Origin: Clostridiales bacterium
GTDB taxonomy: Bacteria > Bacillota > Clostridia > Oscillospirales > Acutalibacteraceae
DNA length: 43,490 nt
Reading direction: 5' to 3'
Assembly: GCA_022800315.1 (NCBI GenBank)
Contig: JAAWQC010000021.1
Coordinates: forward strand, 1 to 43,490
Part shown: piece after piece, positions 16,231-25,100 of the stretch
How the letters are laid out: every line of letters begins with the position of its first letter
How positions within the stretch are numbered: position 1 is the first letter of the stretch
The notes under the pieces: model-generated
Seen by the model: only the letters and a program-made list of their open reading frames with translations
The model's database searches: none
Told to the model about the DNA's origin: nothing
Position numbers and translations under genes: made by a program

Positions 16231-18987
16231 CTAATGGTTCTCCGGATCGCGGGGATCACCGTCATTCTCAGAAGATTCCCCCGCTTCGGCGGAACCGGGA
16301 TACATCTCGTACAGGTCAAACCATCCCTCATCGGAGGACTCGCTGTCTGCCCGCTCCTGCGGCGTCTCTTCCCGGTTGGAAGGCCCGGTGAGTTCATCCG
16401 GCAGCGGTAAAAAAGGGGCCGCTCCTGCGGAATAAGGGGCACTGTCTTCAGCCGCGCTTTCCGCGGCAGGCCCTTTCCCTCCCGCAGTGCCTTCATCCGT
16501 CCCGATACCACCCATCGCCGGCACATCGGCAGGACGAATCAAAGGCAGCAATTCCTCAACCGCCTCCGCCGGGACAGTGGCCGTCTTTTTTCGCCTCAGC
16601 AGCGCCGCCGTCAGCAGATAGAGCAGCAGGGCCGCGACAGCGGAACCGGAAATAATCAGGCCCCCGGTCAATCCCGGTGTGTGGTAATGAAAACGGATGG
16701 ATACGTCCTCTCCCGCCGGGCAGCGCACCGCCATAAAGCCGACTCCCGCCTGATATATCTTCGCCGGTTCCCCATTCACCTCAGCGCTCCAGCCGTCCTC
16801 ATAGGGCACGCTGAAAAAGACCAGGTTTTCCTGAGGCAGGTCAATGACGGCGGTAAATCCGCTGTTATCCCGGGAGAACCGGCTGGCGGCGGTCCCTTTG
16901 CGGGCGAGGCAATCGGCGAAATAGGCGTTTTGCCCGTAGACGGTACCGCTGGAAGTATAGGGCTCCAGGAGCCCGGCGACCTCATCGTAGTCAGCGTCTT
17001 CCACCACCAGTGCTTTGAGCAGCACCTGCTCCCGCAGGCTGGTGGAAAGCGAATCATACGCGGAGCGGGACATCACCTTATCGTAAGTAAAGCCATAAGG
17101 GATATAATACTCGTTTTCATAAAGACGGAAACCCCTGACATTGCCCGTATAGGTCCAGCCCGGCATTTTCAGGTTGTTTTCCGGGTCATCTTCCGAATGG
17201 GAAAAATAATCCGCATCCTCTTTATACTGGAGATCATCCGCATTTTCATAGTCGAACAGGAAACGCACCGACAGCAGACCCCGGAGGGCAAAGTGTGTGG
17301 TATCGGGGCGGGAGGCGACACTGCGATCCACCCCAACCGAACGATAAAAATCCATCACCGAGCCGGGCACGATACTGTGGAAGGCCTGAATCGACGGCAG
17401 CTGCCAGTACATCGCCAGATTGTCCATGCCGTTGTTGACGTCTATCCGGCTGTTCTCAAGCCCCGGCAGTTCGAACGCGTCGGGCCCTTCCGCGATGCGC
17501 GCCGCCACGAAGGAGGACAGATAATTGGACTGATTTTTGCCAGTGCCCAGTGTGAACCAGCCCACAATCAGGGCAAGGCACATGGTTACGGCCACCGACC
17601 AGCGGGTAAACCGGGGGCGGTCGCTGCGGTACAGCAGCACCAGCAGGCCGGTCAGCACCAGCCCCACCGCCGCGATCCCCACATACAGCCAGAATTGAGC
17701 CGGGTTTTCCATCAGACCGAAGGTGAGCTGTCCCGTCTCCTCATCGGGCTTCCAGGAGCGGGGGGCCAGCCCAATGACGAGGGCAAAGGCCGCCGTGATC
17801 CCTCCCGACCAGCCGATGGCGCGTTTCCACTCCACCGGCGGGGCAGGCTCGGCCTCCCGCTGCTCAAAGCACAGCACGGTCGCCAGCACCAGCATCAGCA
17901 CCATCATATAGAACCAGCGGGCGTAGTACATACTGTTGAACAGCTGGAACATGGCCCCCAGCACCGGGACCACCGCGCACAGTACGCAGATGATCAGCAT
18001 CCGCCGCAGCCAGTCGGTATGACGGCGGGACTGGAAATACGCGATGGCTCCCGTGCAGCCGAAAACCGGCAGCCAGGCGGACATGGAGGACCACTTGTTA
18101 TCCGCATCGGGGAAAAAGTTGGGCCGCGCCGGCAGATCGGGCGGGAAAAAGAAAGAATGGACGATATCCAGCAGCCGCTGGGGACGCGAATGGATCAGCA
18201 GGTCCCAGCCGGAGAGAAGCTCCCCAGTACGGGAGTTCTGGATCACGGCGTAAAAGGAAGGAAGCAGCAGCACAGCGGCGGCCGCCGTCCCCGCCACCGC
18301 CTCGAACAACAGGGCAAAAAAACGGCGTGGCGTCAGCTTCCACCCGCCGGAAACCAGCCGGACTGTCCAGTAGATGAGCAGGAAAAAGCACTGACCGATA
18401 AAGAAATAGTAATTGGACAGGGCGCTCAAAAAAACCGAAGCGGCAAAAACGCCCTTGCGTCCCTCCTTCATCAGCAGCTCCATCCCCAGCAGCATCAAAG
18501 GAAAATAGACGATCGCCTCGTGAAAATGGTTGAAGAACACATTGTACAGGGAAAAACCCGAAAAGGCGTACAACAGTCCCCCCAGCAGCGCCCCGCCCGG
18601 CGAGGCGAACCGCCGCAGGAACAGGTAAGCGGTCAGGGAGGCACAGGCAAATTTCAGTATCAGCAGCGGCGCCATCAGATACGGTACGGCCGCGCTGGGA
18701 AAAGGCAGGGTTAGCCAGAAGAAAGGGCTGCCCAGCAAATAGAAGGAATACGAACCAATGAAATTGGCCCCCAGATCGGTATTCCAGCTCCAAAAAATAT
18801 TGCCGTCCCGGATGCTGTCGTGGGCCAGACGGTAGAAGGGAATCTGCTGTACATTAAAATCGCCGTAATAAATGAACAGCCCCTTGTCATAGAACACAAA
18901 GGGCAGAAACAACGCAGCCGCCAGTGCCAAACCGAGCAGGAACGCCGTTCCCGCCCGCTCCCGCGGCTTCTGCAGGGATTTTGTCAT
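16231..18987 (-). CDS. YfhO-family membrane protein (GT-C type)
   Basis: A 918-residue polytopic protein of the YfhO family (Bacillus YfhO and relatives act in glycosylation of lipoteichoic acid and related polymers). The ATG at 18987 has AGGGGAGG 7 bp upstream; the ATG at 19032 has none. Family marks include the first outside loop with YYGDFNVQQIPFY, the DLGANFIGSYSFYLLGSPF block, a dozen hydrophobic helices and a large C-terminal outside domain (FFSVPYEDGWSAEVNG, FMAVRCPAGE). After the last helix (near residue 800) comes an unusual cytoplasmic tail of about 110 residues rich in Glu, Asp, Ser, Gly and Pro. It converges on the two glycosyltransferase genes, so the three may share a surface-glycan role; the substrate is unknown. 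Confidence 0.85.
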   Translation of the reverse strand: MTKSLQKPRERAGTAFLLGLALAAALFLPFVFYDKGLFIYYGDFNVQQIPFYRLAHDSIRDGNIFWSWNTDLGANFIGSYSFYLLGSPFFWLTLPFPSAAVPYLMAPLLILKFACASLTAYLFLRRFASPGGALLGGLLYAFSGFSLYNVFFNHFHEAIVYFPLMLLGMELLMKEGRKGVFAASVFLSALSNYYFFIGQCFFLLIYWTVRLVSGGWKLTPRRFFALLFEAVAGTAAAAVLLLPSFYAVIQNSRTGELLSGWDLLIHSRPQRLLDIVHSFFFPPDLPARPNFFPDADNKWSSMSAWLPVFGCTGAIAYFQSRRHTDWLRRMLIICVLCAVVPVLGAMFQLFNSMYYARWFYMMVLMLVLATVLCFEQREAEPAPPVEWKRAIGWSGGITAAFALVIGLAPRSWKPDEETGQLTFGLMENPAQFWLYVGIAAVGLVLTGLLVLLYRSDRPRFTRWSVAVTMCLALIVGWFTLGTGKNQSNYLSSFVAARIAEGPDAFELPGLENSRIDVNNGMDNLAMYWQLPSIQAFHSIVPGSVMDFYRSVGVDRSVASRPDTTHFALRGLLSVRFLFDYENADDLQYKEDADYFSHSEDDPENNLKMPGWTYTGNVRGFRLYENEYYIPYGFTYDKVMSRSAYDSLSTSLREQVLLKALVVEDADYDEVAGLLEPYTSSGTVYGQNAYFADCLARKGTAASRFSRDNSGFTAVIDLPQENLVFFSVPYEDGWSAEVNGEPAKIYQAGVGFMAVRCPAGEDVSIRFHYHTPGLTGGLIISGSAVAALLLYLLTAALLRRKKTATVPAEAVEELLPLIRPADVPAMGGIGTDEGTAGGKGPAAESAAEDSAPYSAGAAPFLPLPDELTGPSNREETPQERADSESSDEGWFDLYEMYPGSAEAGESSENDGDPRDPENH

Positions 18988-19110
18988 GGCAAAGCCTCCC
19001 CTGTAGGTGGTTACCGTCCAGCATTCGTTCATAGAACACGGGAACGGGCGCCGTTAATTATCTCAATGGAGTAAGTATACCAGAATCTTCCTGAAATTTA
19101 AAGTACAGTT

Positions 19111-19143
19111 GTTTAAAGACTGCCGTTCCGGCGGTCTTTAAAC
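19111..19143. repeat. long hairpin, repeat family member
   Basis: Fifteen-base arms (19111-19125, 19129-19143) with a 3-nt loop and one G-T pair. The right part recurs as part of an exact 35-bp direct repeat at 19118-19152 and 19228-19262. Confidence 0.7.
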
Positions 19144-19144
19144 C

Positions 19145-19205
19145 GGAAGAATCCCCTTACGGGACGATGTCCCTCCACGGCTATCGCCGTGCCGGGTTTT
19201 CTTCC
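19145..19205. repeat. GGAAGAA...TTCTTCC multi-hairpin element, copy 1
   Basis: An outer stem GGAAGAA (19145-19151) / TTCTTCC (19199-19205) encloses two hairpins: GGGAC-GAT-GTCCC (19161-19173) and CACGGC-TATC-GCCGTG (19176-19191). The same architecture appears at 20068-20132 with different inner sequences, which points to conserved structure. Confidence 0.6.
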
Positions 19206-19282
19206 AGGCGGATTAAAACAGAAAAACGACTGCCGTTCCGGCGGTCTTTAAACCGGAAGAATGCCCCAAAATTTTGGAGACC

Positions 19283-19391
19283 GCCGCCGGATAACAAGGG
19301 TATACACTTACTTTGGGAGGCGGGACGGTTTACATGACTCATCCGATAAATTTCCTCAGAAATTTTTAAGGCTGCCGCCGGATAACAAGGG
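19283..19391. repeat. 18-bp direct repeat pair
   Basis: GCCGCCGGATAACAAGGG occurs at 19283-19300 and 19374-19391, 91 bp apart. Each is followed by a G-rich segment that can pair back to the GCCGCC. A weaker relative (GCGGATAACAA) lies near 12591. The second copy leads into the extended -10 at 19423. Confidence 0.6.
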
Positions 19392-19462
19392 GGCTCCGCT
19401 ATGTTGGGCGGCGGCTATGTGCTATAATTAGACCGATAAATACCGAGGAGGAGTGTCGTTCC

Positions 19463-20047
19463 ATGGAATATCCTTTTTACGCCATGCTGTCCCGCATGAA
19501 ATATATCGAGCGCTGGTCCCTGATGCGCAATACGAGAGAGGAAAACATCTGCGAGCATTCCCACGAGGTGGCCGTGCTGGCCCATGCACTGGCACTGCTG
19601 CACAATCGTCGTTACGGCGGCCATGCCGATCCGGGACGCTGCGCCCTGCTCGCCCTGTATCACGACGCACCGGAAATCCTGACCGGCGACCTGCCCACCC
19701 CCGTCAAGTATGACAACCCCGCCATCCGGGATGCTTACCGCCAGGTGGAATCGGTGGCCACCGACCGGCTGCTGTCCATGCTTCCCGCCGATCTGCGGGA
19801 GGACTATGCCCCCCTGCTGCGGGAATCTGAGGGCACCGAGGAAGAGCGCCGGCTGGTAAAAGCCGCGGACAAGCTCTCCGCTCTTATCAAGTGCGTGGAG
19901 GAGCTGAAGCAGGGCAACCGGGAATTCGCCCGTGCCCGCGCCGCCACCGAACAGGCGGTACGGGCCATGAAGCTTCCAGCCGCCGACTGCTTTCTGGATG
20001 AATTCCTGCCCGCCTACGAGCTGACGCTGGATGAACTGGGAGAATAG
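19463..20047 (+). CDS. yfbR: YfbR-like 5'-deoxynucleotidase (HD domain)
   Basis: A 194-residue HD-domain phosphohydrolase. E. coli YfbR dephosphorylates deoxyribonucleoside 5'-monophosphates in the cytoplasm and helps balance nucleotide pools. The start ATG 19463 has GAGGAGGAG upstream. The pattern follows YfbR well: RMKYIERWSLMRN (R17-W18), CEHSHEVA with H32/H34, the metal-binding YHDAPEI with H67-D68, GDLPTPVKY, and a later AADKL Asp. The length matches the family. It appears monocistronic, driven by an extended -10 at 19423-19428, and ends in a hairpin that overlaps its stop codon. Confidence 0.88.
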   Translation: MEYPFYAMLSRMKYIERWSLMRNTREENICEHSHEVAVLAHALALLHNRRYGGHADPGRCALLALYHDAPEILTGDLPTPVKYDNPAIRDAYRQVESVATDRLLSMLPADLREDYAPLLRESEGTEEERRLVKAADKLSALIKCVEELKQGNREFARARAATEQAVRAMKLPAADCFLDEFLPAYELTLDELGE

Positions 20048-20065
20048 GCCCAAAGGGCCTATTCT
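20041..20065 (+). terminator. hairpin overlapping the yfbR stop codon
   Basis: Perfect 11-base arms (20041-20051, 20055-20065) with an AAA loop include the TAG at 20045-20047. No T-run follows, so it may protect the 3' end rather than terminate. Confidence 0.5.
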
Positions 20066-20067
20066 CA

Positions 20068-20132
20068 GGAAGAATTCTCTGTCGGTGCGAAGCACCTCCT
20101 ACGGGATTTCATCCCGTAACGAGCCTTCTTCC
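20068..20132. repeat. GGAAGAA...TTCTTCC multi-hairpin element, copy 2
   Basis: Outer stem GGAAGAA (20068-20074) / TTCTTCC (20126-20132) encloses GGTGC-GAA-GCACC (20084-20096) and TACGGGAT-TTC-ATCCCGTA (20100-20118). Arrangement and size match 19145-19205, while the inner stems differ in sequence. Confidence 0.6.
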
Positions 20133-20224
20133 GCGTTTGGGGACACCAACTATATGCGATAAAGTCCGGGGCCTATTCTCCCGTATTGGGATATTCATAA
20201 GGCATCTATTTCTTATAATTATAG

Positions 20225-20269
20225 GAGAGCCGGGGCCTGTGTTAATCTCACAGGCCCCGGCTCTCTTTT
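20225..20269. terminator. strong terminator between yfbR and rubredoxin genes
   Basis: Seventeen-base perfect GC-rich arms (20225-20241, 20249-20265) with a 7-nt loop, then TTTT on the plus strand. It also lies 15 bp beyond the rubredoxin stop on the minus strand, where the tail is AT-rich but lacks a T-run. Confidence 0.8.
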
Positions 20270-20279
20270 CCGTTATGGC

Positions 20280-20441
20280 TTATTCGGCGGCTTCGAACAT
20301 GTCCTTGCCGACGCCGCAGATGGGACAGACGTAATCATCGGGGAGGTCCTCGAACTTGGTGCCGGGAGAGATACCGTTATCGGGATCACCCACCTCGGGA
20401 TCATAGACATAACCACAAACGGAACAGACCATTTTCGCCAT
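20280..20441 (-). CDS. rubredoxin
   Basis: A 53-residue one-iron electron carrier of the cytoplasm. The two iron-binding pairs are clear: CSVCGY (residues 6-11) and [11 protein letters not shown] (39-49), with the family's DPDNGI.PGT.FEDLP.D core between them. The ATG at 20441 is preceded by AGGAG at 10 bp. Length is normal for a clostridial rubredoxin. It is transcribed alone, away from the GH4 gene. In anaerobes such proteins feed electrons to oxygen or peroxide reductases; no partner lies in the window. Confidence 0.95.
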   Translation of the reverse strand: MAKMVCSVCGYVYDPEVGDPDNGISPGTKFEDLPDDYVCPICGVGKDMFEAAE

Positions 20442-20563
20442 GTTGACACATCTCCTATCCTTGGATACCGGCCAGCAATATCACCGACCGGCATTTATCT
20501 CCAGCGCACCGGCGGGGCGCGCCCGAAGTCAGAAAAAGAATTGCGGAAATTGCACAAAGGGGC

Positions 20564-20591
20564 TTGTAATTTAGACACCTCTCCTTATAAT
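20564..20591 (+). promoter_or_regulatory. promoter of the GH4 gene
   Basis: TTGTAA (20564-20569), 16-bp spacer, TATAAT (20586-20591). The leader of about 85 nt contains a hairpin GCCCGGC (20614-20620) / GCCGGGC (20635-20641). Confidence 0.6.
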
Positions 20592-20683
20592 GTAAGCATC
20601 CTTAGTATGGAGCGCCCGGCAGGAGATATACATAGCCGGGCGGCCGAAGAGAGAGCGTAAAAGAAACAAAGGGGGCTATGCCA

Positions 20684-21991
20684 ATGAAAATCACCTTTAT
20701 GGGCGCGGGCAGCACCGTCTTCGCACGCAATGTGCTGGGGGACTGCATGTGCGTCGAATCACTGAAGGACGCGGAGATGGCGCTATACGACATCGATGGC
20801 GTCCGGCTGGGCGAAAGCGAGGCCATGCTCGGTGCGATCAATACCAATATAAACGCCGGGCGCGCGAAAATCAAGACCTATCTTGGAGTAGAAAACCGGA
20901 AAGAGGCGCTGAGGGGCGCCGATTTCGTGGTCAACGCCATTCAGGTCGGCGGTTACGACCCCTGCACCATCACCGATTTCGAGATTCCGAAAAAGTACGG
21001 CCTGCGCCAGACCATCGCCGACACCCTGGGCATCGGCGGCATCTTCCGCGCTCTGCGCACCATCCCGGTGCTGGAGGATTTCGCCCGGGATATGGAGGAG
21101 GTCTGCCCCGACGCGTGGTTCCTCAACTACACCAACCCCATGGCGATGCTGACCGGTTTCATGCAGCGGCATACCGGGGTCAAAACGGTAGGCCTGTGCC
21201 ACAGCGTCCAGGTATGCTGCGACAACATCATGGGGTCGGTGGGCATGACCTACGACGACAAGGTACAGTGGAAAATCGCCGGTATCAACCACATGGCCTG
21301 GCTGCTGGAGATCTCCCGTGACGGGGTAGACCTGTATCCCGAGATCAAAAAGCGCGACCTGGCGCAGGAGCTGCCCGGCTGGGACGTGGTCCGGCACGAG
21401 ATTATGCGCACCTTCGGCTATTATGTCACCGAATCCAGCGAACACAACGCCGAATACATGCCTTACTTCATCAAGAGCCGGTATCCCGAGCTGATCGAGA
21501 AGTATCACATCCCGCTGGACGAATATCCCCGGCGCTGCGTCAACCAGATCGAGGAGTGGAAAAAGATGAAGGCTGGTCTGACCGAGAATCCTCATCTGGA
21601 GCATACGCGCACCCACGAATACGGCAGCTACATCATGGAGGCCATGGTGGAAAATAAGCCCTACAAAATCGGCGGCAACGTCATCAACAACGGCGTGATC
21701 ACCAATCTGCCCTATAAAGCCTGCGTGGAGGTACCCTGCCTGGTGGACGCCAGCGGCATCGCCCCTACCTTCATCGGCGATCTGCCGGAGCAGTGCGCCG
21801 CCCTCAACCGCAGCAACATTGGTGTGCAGCTGATGACCATCGAGGCCGCGGCCACCCGGCGGAAAGAAGCGGTGTATCAGGCGGCCATGCTGGACCCCCA
21901 CACCGCTGCCGAGTTGTCCCTGGACGATATCCGCTCCATGTGCGACGACCTCTTCGAGGCCCATGGCGACTGGCTGCCGGCATATCGGTAA
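20684..21991 (+). CDS. GH4 family NAD-dependent alpha-galactosidase-type glycosidase
   Basis: A 435-residue GH4 enzyme. GH4 hydrolases oxidise the sugar with bound NAD+, need a divalent metal and act in the cytoplasm. The ATG at 20684 has AAAGGGGG 8 bp upstream; the ATG at 20678 is too close to that site. Seen: the Rossmann start KITFMGAGSTVF (GAGS at 7-10), NAIQVGG, DTLGIGGIFRALR, NYTNPM, the metal-ligand block CHSVQ (172-176) and GINHMAWLL near residue 200. CHSV is the variant found in MelA-type alpha-galactosidases rather than in 6-phospho-glucosidases (CNVP, CDMP), so alpha-galactosidase is the best guess; other alpha-glycosides remain possible. No sugar transporter gene is adjacent. Confidence 0.88.
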   Translation: MKITFMGAGSTVFARNVLGDCMCVESLKDAEMALYDIDGVRLGESEAMLGAINTNINAGRAKIKTYLGVENRKEALRGADFVVNAIQVGGYDPCTITDFEIPKKYGLRQTIADTLGIGGIFRALRTIPVLEDFARDMEEVCPDAWFLNYTNPMAMLTGFMQRHTGVKTVGLCHSVQVCCDNIMGSVGMTYDDKVQWKIAGINHMAWLLEISRDGVDLYPEIKKRDLAQELPGWDVVRHEIMRTFGYYVTESSEHNAEYMPYFIKSRYPELIEKYHIPLDEYPRRCVNQIEEWKKMKAGLTENPHLEHTRTHEYGSYIMEAMVENKPYKIGGNVINNGVITNLPYKACVEVPCLVDASGIAPTFIGDLPEQCAALNRSNIGVQLMTIEAAATRRKEAVYQAAMLDPHTAAELSLDDIRSMCDDLFEAHGDWLPAYR

Positions 21992-22006
21992 GCGTTCTGT
22001 AAGCCA

Positions 22007-22037
22007 AACCGGCCCGGCGGATAACGCCGGGCCGGTT
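22007..22037. terminator. terminator between convergent GH4 and addA genes
   Basis: Perfect 13-base arms (22007-22019, 22025-22037) with a 5-nt loop. T-runs are short on both strands (TTGTT plus, TTT minus). It lies 15 bp after the GH4 stop and 75 bp after the addA stop. Confidence 0.65.
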
Positions 22038-22111
22038 GTTACGATCGGCGCCCGATTCTGACGCAGGGGCGGGGGCCTGACGAACGACGTAACGTTATCG
22101 GCGGCTATTGC

Positions 22112-25100
22112 TCACGCCTTCTCCATCCGAACCGGCACGGCGCGGGAAAGGGAGAAGGAATACAGCAGGCACTCCTTCACCGGCAGGCCGTAAACCCGCT
22201 CCAGTGCATACGCATATACCTGGAGCTGTTCCCGGTAGCGCGCCGCCAGCTCCCCGCCGCTTTTGACCCTGTCGGTCTTGTAATCCACGATGACCAGGCC
22301 GCCGTCCTCCTCGAACACGCAGTCGGCGATACCCTGTATCACCACCTTTTCACCTGCCAGTTCCCCGCCGTCCGCCGCTTCGGTATCCAGCAGCGTTTCG
22401 GCGGGAAGGTCCACCGTGAAGGGGACCTCCCGGCGCAGGGAGGCTGACGCCGTCATCCGCCGGTACAGCTCTCCCCCGAAAAAACCACGGATACGGGAAA
22501 AGGGCAGCGCCGCCCCCTGCTGTTCGGTGAGGAAGCCCCTTTCCACCAGCCGGTCCCGTTCCCTCTCAGGCGCGTCTGCCGCCGCCGCGTAATCCGCGAA
22601 CTGCATGAAGGTGTGCAGGGCCGTTCCCCGCTCGGCGGGAGTTAGGCCGCTCTCAGACAGAAACGCGGGACGGCGGGAGGCGATATTCTCCCGTCCCAGC
22701 CGCCGGTGGGACAGCTCCGACGCCGCCAGTTTGGAGGGGACGCGGGTCAGCGCCCCATGAGGATAGGCCCAGGTCAGCCGTTCGGTGATAAGCCGGACCA
22801 GCGCGGGGTCGGCCTGAGCGGGTGCGGGCGCCGCCTGCTCGATCTCCTCCGCCTTCGGCGACCGGATCACCTCGATGCGCCACGGTTCTTCGGCCGGCAG
22901 CAGGGGGAGATCCTCCGCCCCTGCCATCTGCCGCAGCAGGGCCCCCGAGGGGTGCCGCAGCGCCGCCGTCAGCAGCCAGTCCCCCATGCTGCGGGCAGAC
23001 AGCACCAAACGGGGGGGCATCCGCCCGCCGGCTGCCTCCCCCCCCGGCAGGGACGCCGCCAGGCGGATGAGATCGGCCTCGGGGTCCTTCCGTGTCATGA
23101 CGAGGCACAGCTTCTCACGGGCACGGGTCATGGCCACATACAGCACTCGCAGCTCCTCAGCCCGTTCACTGCGGCGGATAGCCAGCGCCACCCCCTGGCG
23201 GGGCAGGGTGTTGTATTGGCGTCCGCTCTCCGGCTCCCGCCGGACCATGCCCGCTCCCGTTTCGGGGTGGAGGAGCAGATCGCTGCGGGTGGATTCGTCG
23301 TTGAACTGTCCCCCCAACCCGGCGAGGAATACCACCGGGAATTCCAGGCCCTTGCTGTTATGGATGCTCATCACCCGCACCGCGTCGGCGGCGCCGGTGG
23401 GCGCGGCTGGAGCCAGCTCGCTGTCCTGCTGCTCCAGCCGGTCGAGATACCGCATGAAGGAAGACAGCCCCCGGAAGCCTCCCTGTTCGAACCGGCGGGC
23501 GTATTCGTGAAGCAGGCGCAGGTTGGCCAGACGCCTTCCCCCGTGCCGGCCGGCACGGGCCGCCGCCGCGAGACCGGTCTCCTCGTACAGCCGATAGATC
23601 AGCCGGTCGGCGGGCAGGGTGGCCGCCAGCCCGCGAAACCGGTCGAGCAGGGCGAGAAAGGACAGACAGCGCTCCCGCAGCGACGGGTCGGCGCCCCGCC
23701 GGGCATAACGGCGCAGGGCGTGGTACAGGCCGCCGTCCCGCGTCAGCAGACGAAGCTCCGCCAGATCGTCCGGATCGAAACCTGCCACCGGCGACACCAA
23801 CGCCGACAGCAGGGGGATATCCTGCGCGGGGTTGTCGACCGACCGCAGCAGAGAGACGGCCGACGCGATCTCCGGCGCGTCAAAAAAGCCCCCCGCCGCC
23901 GCTGTCCAGGCAGGCACGCCGCAGCGGTTGAGCTCGTCCACATAGGCGGCGGCATGGGCGGATTTGCTCCGCAGCAGGATGCAGATGTCCCCCCATTTCA
24001 GGGGGCGTGTTCCTTTCTCACCATCGGCGGGACGGAACGTCTGCATCAGTTCGCGGATCCGCGCGGCCACCACCCGCGCCTCCGCGGGGTCTCGGTCGTC
24101 CTCCTCCTCCCGTGTGCCGCCGTCTACAATGGTCAATTCGGTTTCGCAGTCCTCCCCCGGCGGATAAGCAGCGGCGGGCACCAGTTCCTCCCGCCGGTCG
24201 TAATCGATGCCGCCGGTCCGGGCTCCCATGATCTGTCGGAACACGAAATTGACCGCGTCGGTCACTTCCCGCCGGCTGCGGAAATTGTGCCCCAAAGTGA
24301 TGGACGCGGGGAAAGCGGGCGTCTCCTTCTCTCCCCATTCGCTATACCGCGCCCTGCGGCGGATGAACAGTTCGGGCATAGCCTGACGGAACCCGTAAAT
24401 ACTCTGTTTGACATCGCCGACAAAAAACAGGTTGGTTTCCGCCCGAGACAGGGCACTGAACAGGGCATCCTGAGCCGCGTTGGTATCCTGATACTCATCC
24501 ACCAGAACCTGTTCGTACCGTTCGGCCAGCTCGGCAGCCAATGGTGTACGGATGAGCCCTCCCTCCTCCTTCCGCTCCACCAGCAGACGCAGCGCCAGAT
24601 GCTCCAGATCGTTGAAATCCACCAGCCGTTTCTGCCGTTTCTTCTCTCCAAAACGCGCGGTGTAACGGCGCACTACCTCGAACAGGGAGGCGATCTGCCG
24701 CCCTGTCACAGCAATATCCTCCCGGCACTGGACCTCGTTTCCGCAGAAGAGATCGGGCAGCAGTTTGACCTGCTTTTTGGCCTCGTCCCGCAGAGCGGTC
24801 ACCCGCTCCTTGCGGGGTTCGTCTTCGTATTTGCGCAGGGCGCCCAGCCGTCCGAAACAGGCGGGCAGCTCCCGCACGAGTTTCAGACGGTCATCCCAGC
24901 ATCCTTCCGCCATCCGCCTGGCAGCGGCCGCGAGGGCTTCCTCCTCCTGCCGCAGGGTATGCCCATAGGCATCGGCCATTTTGGGTTCGCCGGCCGCCAA
25001 TTCACCCGCCTTATGCAGCAGCGCGGCGCTGGAGAACAGGACCTGCCGCACCCGGTCAATCACCTCCCGCGCCCAGACGGTATCGGCCAGGGGGACATTC

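Larger units (their letters stand above)
18988..19462. other. 475-bp intergenic region made of hairpin repeats
   Basis: No gene is seen. It contains a hairpin at 19111-19143, a 35-bp direct repeat (19118 and 19228), a multi-hairpin element at 19145-19205, an 18-bp direct repeat (19283 and 19374) and an extended -10 (TG-C-TATAAT, 19423-19428) 35 bp before the next gene. Details are in separate entries. Confidence 0.6.

Noticed and set aside
16681-18714. A 677-codon frame antisense to the YfhO gene
   Set aside because: No start signal and a Gln/His/Arg-rich product with no domain; YfhO on the other strand has clear family motifs.
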